Of a stretch of 46,280 nt of DNA, positions 41,226 through 46,280 are shown piece after piece; the first letter of the stretch is position 1; every line of letters starts with the position of its first letter. The notes under the pieces are model-generated. The model searched no databases and had not been told where the DNA came from. It worked only from the letters and a program-made list of their open reading frames with translations. The position numbers and the translations under genes were made by a program. Origin of the DNA: Paracoccaceae bacterium (GTDB lineage Bacteria; Pseudomonadota; Alphaproteobacteria; Rhodobacterales; Rhodobacteraceae); contig CACPPZ010000009.1 in the NCBI GenBank assembly GCA_902635985.1, positions 1 through 46,280 on the forward strand. The letters run 5' to 3'.

Positions 41226-41702
41226 TTATGTAACTGCTTTATTTTTAGGTTTCATAAGTATCCTGATCCACAAGATTCCTAAAAATGCAGAAAAGATTGT
41301 ATTCCAGCCCGCCATTGAAATATCGAGAAATGACCATACAACTTCATCGCATTTTGTAATTGGAGCAGACATAATTTGTTCAATCAAAGCATCTGTTGAA
41401 AGAGTACTCACATCCCCTGATGAACATGTGTTTGGACCTGGCCAAAATCCTTTCTCTATTCCAAAGTGGTATGCCCCGAAGGTTGCACTTAAAAATGATG
41501 CCCCACTCGAAATGTAGGCTATTTTCGCAATTAAGGTATAAAAATAAATGACCCCAAAAAATATAGCAATTATGTGTGGATAGCGCTGCCAATAACACAG
41601 CTTACAAGGCGGGTATCCTCCGATATACTGAAAAGCAAGGGCGCCTGAAAGTAATAATACTGAACCAAGGATTGCAACTAAAACTAATTTTTTCTCGGTC
41701 AT
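41226..41702 (-). CDS. dsbB: Disulfide bond formation protein B (DsbB)
   Basis: A 158-residue quinone-linked membrane protein that reoxidises periplasmic DsbA. It has four membrane spans, a first redox pair Cys33/Cys36 in GYPPCKLCYWQR and a second pair Cys93 (PNTCSSGD) and Cys118 (ITKCDEV) in the second periplasmic loop. The partner DsbA is not here (the FrnE-like protein at 9455 lacks a signal peptide). Its start overlaps the end of the DedA-family gene by four bases. Confidence 0.93.
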   Translation of the reverse strand: MTEKKLVLVAILGSVLLLSGALAFQYIGGYPPCKLCYWQRYPHIIAIFFGVIYFYTLIAKIAYISSGASFLSATFGAYHFGIEKGFWPGPNTCSSGDVSTLSTDALIEQIMSAPITKCDEVVWSFLDISMAGWNTIFSAFLGILWIRILMKPKNKAVT

Positions 41703-42277
41703 ATTAATTTAATCCCGATAAAACCAAACAACAACAATATAACAAGAAACATAAAGACCCAATTTAGATATCTTTCAATAAAGTCTTTTACTCCGTGGCC
41801 ATAAAAATTCAATAATCCTGCAACGATAAAAAACCGGATAGCGCGCGAAAACAATGATGCACCCAAAAATACCGCAAAATTTAGGTTGGTTGCTCCGGAC
41901 ATAATAGTAATTACCTTGAAAGGTATTGGCGAAATACCTGCAGTTATAACCGCCCATAAACCTATCTCGTTATATTTGTTGGAAAAATTCAACATTTCCG
42001 CCTCTTTTCCAAGTGCAAATAGTATTGGTTCCGCAAATTGCTCATATGCAAATGCACCAATTATGTAACCAAAAACTCCTCCTAGAACGGAAAAAACAGT
42101 TGCTATTAAAGCAAAGAACCAAGCCCGGGACGGCTTCATTAAAACCATTGGGATAAGCATTACATCTGGTGGAATAGGAAAAAACGATGCTTCAATAAAA
42201 GAGACTATAGCCAAAAAGTATATTGCTTGCGGGTGACCAGCAAGTGCCATTGTTTTATTGTAGAGTCTTTTAATCAT
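41699..42277 (-). CDS. DedA/YqaA-family membrane protein
   Basis: A 192-residue SNARE-associated/VTT-domain protein of the DedA superfamily (YqaA-like). Features are YFLAIVSFIEASFFPIPPDV near the N-terminus, VFGYIIGAFAYEQF, and the re-entrant stretch ISPIPFKVITIMSGATNLNF, with several membrane spans. The family transports lipids across the inner membrane in some members. I chose ATG 42277, which has AGGA 5 bases upstream; an ATG at 42307 would add ten residues without one. It shares four bases with dsbB. Confidence 0.88.
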   Translation of the reverse strand: MIKRLYNKTMALAGHPQAIYFLAIVSFIEASFFPIPPDVMLIPMVLMKPSRAWFFALIATVFSVLGGVFGYIIGAFAYEQFAEPILFALGKEAEMLNFSNKYNEIGLWAVITAGISPIPFKVITIMSGATNLNFAVFLGASLFSRAIRFFIVAGLLNFYGHGVKDFIERYLNWVFMFLVILLLFGFIGIKLI

Positions 42278-42376
42278 TGGTTTCCTAAGTTTTAGATGAT
42301 CAATCATTTAATGCATTTAACGTCAAGCACACTTTACCTCTGGACGTTTTCCAATTCTAATATTAGACAACGACTG

Positions 42377-42463
42377 TGCCCAAGTGGCGGAATGGTAGAC
42401 GCAGGGGATTCAAAATCCCCCGATGGTAACATCGTGAGAGTTCGAGTCTCTCCTTGGGCACCA
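42377..42463 (+). tRNA. tRNA-Leu (anticodon CAA)
   Basis: An 87-base class II tRNA: acceptor GCCCAAG/CTTGGGC, anticodon stem GGGGA/TCCCC with loop TTCAAAA (CAA), a long variable arm (GATGGTAACATC), T loop TTCGAGT and encoded CCA. No copy of its 3' end is seen elsewhere in the window. Confidence 0.97.
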
Positions 42464-42709
42464 TTATCGCATTAAATATACTATTCAAGCTATTGATAAT
42501 ACAGTTTTTACTAATTTTTATAGTAATTTAATTGCTTAGTCGAATAGTACTAGGAAGGTTATTTTCTCAAGTAACAGAGCTATTTATTAAAAAATATTAA
42601 CCCACTTAAATTTGCATCGTGTAGCAAATTAAATTATACTCAAACTACACTTAGAATTTATCTGTCCAATATAGTAAGTTGTAATTCCGTTTTAGAGTAG
42701 CTGTGCCTA

Positions 42710-43510
42710 ATGATAAACTACAATGAAGCATTTAATAGCGCAAGATTAGTTCCGGGAGCTCATAAGTATATCTCTGACTGGAAAAAAAATGCGGTGAATT
42801 TTCGTAATTCAATGCTAGAACAGAGCAAAGCGGAAATTGATTTCGCATACAGTGATAAAGAAGACTGTAAAATGGATATATTTAATCCTGGTCCCTATGC
42901 AAAAGCTAGTATGATCTTCCTACATGGTGGATTTTGGACAGATTATAATAAGTCTTACTTTTCACATCTAGCTATGGGCCCTGTTTTAAACGATATACGT
43001 GTGGTTATACCAGACTTACCAAAATGTCCGGATTTTACTATTCCGGAAATTGGAAATGAGATTGTTAAATGCCTAAAAACTGTGTCTCGGCGATTTAAAG
43101 GTGATATAATTTTGGTCGGTCACCAATCAGGTGGTCAGCTTGCTGGCAAGATGGCTTGTAGGGGTGTGCTACCAGAAGAAATTCTGTCTAGAATAAATAC
43201 TGTTATGGCTATTTCTCCTATATCTGATTTGCGGCCGTTGATTTTTACTAGGCGAAAAGACGATTTAAATTTGACGGAAGAAATAGCAGAAAATGAAAGC
43301 TTGGTTGATCAGGAGTTGTCTGAGAATATTCCGATTACCATATGGGTGGGTACCGATGAACGGGAAATTTATCTGGAGCAAGCTAAGCAGTTGGCTTCAA
43401 AATGGGGTTGCCCGTGGTTTAAATCTAAAAACAGGCATCATTTCGATATTATTGACGGATTAGAGACAAAATCCACTCAATTAATGAATGTTCTTATGAG
43501 TAAGTTGTAA
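42710..43510 (+). CDS. Alpha/beta hydrolase (esterase/arylformamidase-like)
   Basis: A 266-residue serine hydrolase. The oxyanion motif FLHGGFW is near residue 69, the nucleophile elbow ILVGHQSGGQLAGK near 140-153, the acid probably in WVGTDERE near 221, and the histidine in NRHHFDIID near 243. HGGFW and the GHQSGG elbow resemble kynurenine formamidase-type esterases, but there is no tryptophan pathway gene beside it. A 7-base inverted repeat (42609-42630) lies upstream. Confidence 0.8.
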   Translation: MINYNEAFNSARLVPGAHKYISDWKKNAVNFRNSMLEQSKAEIDFAYSDKEDCKMDIFNPGPYAKASMIFLHGGFWTDYNKSYFSHLAMGPVLNDIRVVIPDLPKCPDFTIPEIGNEIVKCLKTVSRRFKGDIILVGHQSGGQLAGKMACRGVLPEEILSRINTVMAISPISDLRPLIFTRRKDDLNLTEEIAENESLVDQELSENIPITIWVGTDEREIYLEQAKQLASKWGCPWFKSKNRHHFDIIDGLETKSTQLMNVLMSKL

Positions 43511-43827
43511 AAATAGATTTAATTTAAATCTACTCTAATCATCAAAAAGATTACTAATAAATTTGGTGTAGCGTCGACTTATATGCGGCGTGACAAAAGC
43601 GAGACAATTTATCCTCCCTCAAATATAATTATAAATGTTGACTTTCCTTACAAGGAAAATACTCTGGCACACGGGGAGAGGACAATATACTTTTATTAGT
43701 TTGAGCTAAGCCGATTTTTATTTTTTAAAAATGCCACGTTTGTTATCAAAGTAAGTCCCCTAATATTAACAAGAATTTTCTGCATGGTCGTTATTGCCAT
43801 GAGAAGTTTCAATGAATGGAGATATTT
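43511..43827. other. Region before the aldehyde dehydrogenase gene
   Basis: A 317-base region with no gene. It holds an AT-rich inverted repeat TAGATTT/AAATCTA (43514-43532), probably 3' to the hydrolase, and a promoter-like segment with a palindrome (43638-43665). Confidence 0.5.
43638..43665 (+). promoter_or_regulatory. Candidate aldehyde dehydrogenase promoter with embedded palindrome
   Basis: TTGACT (43638-43643) and a weak TACTCT (43660-43665) are 16 bases apart. Between them lies TTTCCTT-AC-AAGGAAA (43643-43658), two perfect 7-base arms. An operator placed inside a promoter spacer would fit a repressor or MerR-like activator. The -10 element is poor, so the promoter call is tentative. 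Confidence 0.35.
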
Positions 43828-45393
43828 ATGTTAGATAATTCTACACTATTTGTGTACCCAGGTGATGACGGCGCAAAATTAATGCCGAAAAGCAGATATG
43901 AAAATTATATCGGTGGTGAATGGTGCGCGCCAAAAGATGGGAAATACTTTGAAAATACTTCACCAACTACTGGAAAAGTAATTTGTGAAATTCCAAGATC
44001 TAATTCTAAAGACGTAGAGTTAGCTCTGGATGCAGCTCATAAGGCCGCCCCGGGTTGGGGTAAAACAGGGCCTGCGATAAGGGCGAACATCTTGCTCAAA
44101 ATAGCAGATCGTATTGAGGAGAATACTGAAATGCTTGCTCTTGCAGAAACGCTTGATAATGGAAAGCCAATCAGGGAAGGGCATGCTGCTGACATTCCTC
44201 TAACAGTTGATCATTTTAGGTATTTTGCAGGCGCTATTCGCTCTCAAGAAGGTACAATAGGAAACATCGATGGGATGCAATCTGGTGGAGGGAACTCTGC
44301 ACTTGGAATGATGGCGTATCATTATCCAGAACCCCTTGGTGTTGTGGGTCAAATTATACCGTGGAACTTCCCAATACTGATGGCTGCATGGAAACTTGCA
44401 CCAGCTTTAGCGGCTGGAAATGCGGTTGTTTTAAAACCCGCTGAGCAAACGCCATTTTCTATCTGCGTTTTAATGGAGCTAATTGAAGACTTATTGCCCC
44501 CGGGAGTTGTAAATGTTGTGCAAGGTTTTGGCGTAGAAGCAGGCAAACCATTGGCTTCCAGTAATCGTATTGCAAAAGTTGGTTTTACCGGTGAAACGAC
44601 AACTGGGAAACTTATTATGCAGTATGCATCAGAAAACCTTATTCCGGTCACACTAGAGCTGGGCGGTAAAAGTCCTAACATATATTTTAAGGATGTTATG
44701 GATGGAGATGACGCATATATTTCGCGATGTGTAGAAGGCTTCTTGCACGCTTACTTTAATCAAGGTGAGGTTTGCACATGTCCATCTCGAGCCGTTATTC
44801 ATGAAGATATTTACGAGCCATTTATGGCTATGGTTGAAGATCGAGTGAATATGCTAAATTGCGGCACTCCTTTTGACCTCAATACTCAAGTTGGTGCTCA
44901 AGCCTCAAATGAACAGTTTGAAAAAATTATGTCCTATATGGATGTTGGTGTTCAAGAAGGTGCAAAAGTTCTTTTTGGCGGCGGTAAGCGTCAGATGGAA
45001 GGGTCGCTTAGTGGTGGTTATTATGTTGCTCCGACAGCCTTCAAGGGAGATAACTCAATGAGAATCTTCCAAGAAGAAATTTTTGGACCGGTTGTCTCAG
45101 TGACCACATTTAAAGACGAGGCAGAGGCTCTATCCATTGCTAACGATACCCTTTATGGCTTAGGGGCTGGTGTTTGGTCTAGAGACGCAAATACATGCTA
45201 CAGAATGGGTCGTGGCATTCAAGCTGGTAGAGTTTGGGTGAATAATTATCACTCATACCCGGCGCATGCAGCTTTTGGGGGCTATAAGAACTCTGGAATT
45301 GGCCGTGAAACACATAAAATGATGCTGAACCACTACCAGCAAACAAAAAACGTTTTGGTGTCTTACGCAGAAGAGCCAGACGGGTTTTTCTAG
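43828..45393 (+). CDS. NAD-dependent aldehyde dehydrogenase (AldB/ExaC-like)
   Basis: A 521-residue aldehyde dehydrogenase. It has the full set of family motifs: [19 protein letters not shown] with the conserved Asn, [40 protein letters not shown] with the general-base Glu, the catalytic Cys316 in [11 protein letters not shown], and [12 protein letters not shown]. The GEVCTC form and the DUF779 gene immediately after it match the acetaldehyde/alcohol-linked AldB/ExaC type. ATG 43828 has GGAG 6 bases upstream; an earlier in-frame ATG at 43816 would overlap it. Confidence 0.93.
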   Translation: MLDNSTLFVYPGDDGAKLMPKSRYENYIGGEWCAPKDGKYFENTSPTTGKVICEIPRSNSKDVELALDAAHKAAPGWGKTGPAIRANILLKIADRIEENTEMLALAETLDNGKPIREGHAADIPLTVDHFRYFAGAIRSQEGTIGNIDGMQSGGGNSALGMMAYHYPEPLGVVGQIIPWNFPILMAAWKLAPALAAGNAVVLKPAEQTPFSICVLMELIEDLLPPGVVNVVQGFGVEAGKPLASSNRIAKVGFTGETTTGKLIMQYASENLIPVTLELGGKSPNIYFKDVMDGDDAYISRCVEGFLHAYFNQGEVCTCPSRAVIHEDIYEPFMAMVEDRVNMLNCGTPFDLNTQVGAQASNEQFEKIMSYMDVGVQEGAKVLFGGGKRQMEGSLSGGYYVAPTAFKGDNSMRIFQEEIFGPVVSVTTFKDEAEALSIANDTLYGLGAGVWSRDANTCYRMGRGIQAGRVWVNNYHSYPAHAAFGGYKNSGIGRETHKMMLNHYQQTKNVLVSYAEEPDGFF

Positions 45394-45401
45394 GAAGTTT
45401 G

Positions 45402-45426
45402 TGCCTCCGCTTCTGTAGCGGGGGCA
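45402..45426 (+). other. Hairpin between aldehyde dehydrogenase and DUF779
   Basis: TGCCTCCGC (45402-45410) pairs with GCGGGGGCA (45418-45426) around a seven-base loop, with one G-U pair. There is no T run after it, so it is more likely an intercistronic processing or stability element than a full terminator. Confidence 0.6.
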
Positions 45427-45450
45427 TCCTTAATTACAGAGGTTGTTATC

Positions 45451-45864
45451 ATGGTGGAACTGTTGACATTTACTGAAGCTACCGAAGAGTTAGTAAATGA
45501 GCTTGTCGATATACACGGCGATTTAGTCTTTCATCAATCGGGCGGTTGTTGTGACGGTTCGGCACCAATGTGCTTTCCTAGGGACGAATTTAAAGTAGGA
45601 TCCAGGGATATTTATTTGGGTAAAATAAAGGAGCAACCGTTCTTTATTGCTCATGATCAATATGCTTATTGGGAGCATACACAGTTAATTATTGATGTCG
45701 TGCCTGGCAGGGGTGGAATGTTTTCTCTAGAGGGGCCGACTGGTAAGCGTTTCCTTACGCGCTCAAAAGTTTTCTCAGACAAAGAATATCAAGAGATCCA
45801 AAATAACCCACCATTAAATGCCAGTGAAGTTTCAGATATAAACGGTTTAAAAACAACTAGTTAA
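45451..45864 (+). CDS. DUF779 protein, partner of aldehyde dehydrogenase
   Basis: A 137-residue DUF779 protein. Its signature, LVFHQSGGCCDGSAPMCF (about 25-42), holds three cysteines. A beta-rich rest includes AYWEHTQLIIDVVPGRGGMF (near 71-90). DUF779 genes are regularly next to AldB/ExaC-type aldehyde dehydrogenases, as here (57 bases apart); a helper role in alcohol/aldehyde oxidation is inferred. The Cys pattern suggests metal or redox chemistry. Confidence 0.88.
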   Translation: MVELLTFTEATEELVNELVDIHGDLVFHQSGGCCDGSAPMCFPRDEFKVGSRDIYLGKIKEQPFFIAHDQYAYWEHTQLIIDVVPGRGGMFSLEGPTGKRFLTRSKVFSDKEYQEIQNNPPLNASEVSDINGLKTTS

Positions 45865-45943
45865 ATTATATTTTCGCATCAATTCCAGTAAGAACAGCCA
45901 TTCATCGATACTGAATATTATCAGTTAGATAGATAAAATGAGT

Positions 45944-45979
45944 AGATATAGATTTTATTGAAAAAATTTATCTATATCT
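45944..45979. other. Ten-base inverted repeat between DUF779 and the phosphate transporter
   Basis: AGATATAGAT (45944-45953) and ATCTATATCT (45970-45979) are perfect arms separated by 16 bases, followed by a T-rich stretch. A weak terminator for DUF779 or a regulatory site are both possible. A second, odd palindrome ACTTTC-T-GAAAGT lies at 46004-46016. Confidence 0.4.
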
Positions 45980-46046
45980 TGTGTTTTTGCTGTTGAAATT
46001 TGAACTTTCTGAAAGTAAAAACTAGCTCGATTCTTAAGGGGGTTTT

Positions 46047-46280
46047 ATGACTAAAAATGATTTAGACAAAGATCATCTGGAAACTTTAGACCGTGATTTG
46101 GATCGATTTGGTTCACTTAAAACTGCAACTGCAAATGTGAGTAGACCGTTTGTGGCGCTTAGTTTCGCTCTAATCTTTATCATATCAGCTGGTGTATTCT
46201 CCTCTCTATTTTTAGGTTCATTCGATAATAGAATAATAGTCATAATAGCTGCCCTGCTAGGAGCTTATATGGCCATAAAC
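46047..46280 (+). CDS. Inorganic phosphate transporter, PiT family (N-terminal part; runs off the window)
   Basis: The first 78 residues of a membrane protein, starting at ATG 46047 with AAGGGGG about 5 bases upstream. A charged cytoplasmic leader (LDKDHLETLDRDLDRFGSLK) is followed by two membrane spans (about 35-55 and 62-78). The visible end, LLGAYMAIN, is where PiT transporters continue into their conserved GANDVANN motif, just beyond the window. That resemblance is the main support; the characteristic motif itself is not seen. Confidence 0.7.
   Translation, partial: MTKNDLDKDHLETLDRDLDRFGSLKTATANVSRPFVALSFALIFIISAGVFSSLFLGSFDNRIIVIIAALLGAYMAIN

Noticed and set aside
41206-41517. 103-codon plus-strand frame after purQ
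   Set aside because: It is antisense to dsbB, which has clear family motifs.
43672-43690. Sigma-54 promoter before the aldehyde dehydrogenase
   Set aside because: TGGCAC is present but the -12 TTGC element is missing at the required spacing.
1-46280. CRISPR arrays, insertion sequences or prophage
   Set aside because: No regularly spaced repeats, transposase, integrase or phage structural genes were seen anywhere in the window.

Overview
The window looks like a chromosome segment from an AT-rich marine alphaproteobacterium, most likely a low-GC Rhodobacterales lineage. This rests on recognising family-level sequence, not on a search. PurC, IF-3, NrdJ, GlnE, XdhC and the Pit-type N-terminus all read like Rhodobacteraceae versions. 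Gene density is high, with many 1-14 base overlaps between genes. There are no rRNA genes, CRISPR arrays, transposases or phage genes.

Layout: 1-3168 holds fabI-gpt-aminotransferase (minus) diverging from pdxH and a secreted DUF192 protein. 3250-5212 is tRNA-Pro followed by a DUF1326/DUF2182 pair, and a copy of the tRNA 3' end closes the segment. 5667-9433 is the B12-dependent ribonucleotide reductase nrdJ with a clear terminator. 9455-14647 (mostly minus) holds a FrnE-like DsbA protein, an acyl-CoA-ligase-like enzyme, an orphan two-hairpin small RNA candidate, an Lrp regulator, a cytochrome P450 and tpiA. 14751-25730 is largely housekeeping: SufA-like/SufT iron-sulfur proteins, Bpt, glnE, dnaB, pyrE, pyrC, an XdhC/molybdopterin-binding pair and infC. 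The start of infC is displaced by a 9-G homopolymer. 25991-29589 holds several small proteins, a redoxin, phhB, trmL, and a stand-alone cyclic-nucleotide-binding protein coupled to a PNPOx-like protein. 29612-32153 is a class III adenylate cyclase bracketed by tRNA-Asn and a 42-base copy of its 3' end. 32221-42463 holds an MBL hydrolase, a sensor kinase, tRNA(CAT), purM-purN-rnd, a lipoprotein, sufE, a corrinoid protein, purC-purS-purQ, dsbB-dedA and tRNA-Leu. 42710-46280 holds an esterase, an aldehyde dehydrogenase with its DUF779 partner, and the start of a phosphate transporter.

Themes: nucleotide synthesis dominates (five pur genes in two clusters, pyrC/pyrE, gpt, nrdJ). NrdJ and the corrinoid protein both need a cobalamin cofactor. 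SufA-like, SufT and SufE proteins serve iron-sulfur assembly from separate loci. A cAMP theme links the cyclase with the nearby cNMP-binding protein.

The most unusual features are: (i) two short segments, each delimited by a tRNA gene and a direct repeat of its 3' end, carrying DUF1326/DUF2182 and an adenylate cyclase, with no integrase left; (ii) an apparent infC start at a non-canonical ATA codon, separated from the body of the gene by a one-base slip in a G9 tract; (iii) an orphan promoter-to-terminator small RNA at 11807-11882; (iv) several unlisted 42-44 residue ORFs with good ribosome binding sites; and (v) long perfect inverted repeats in promoter regions, notably upstream of sufE.
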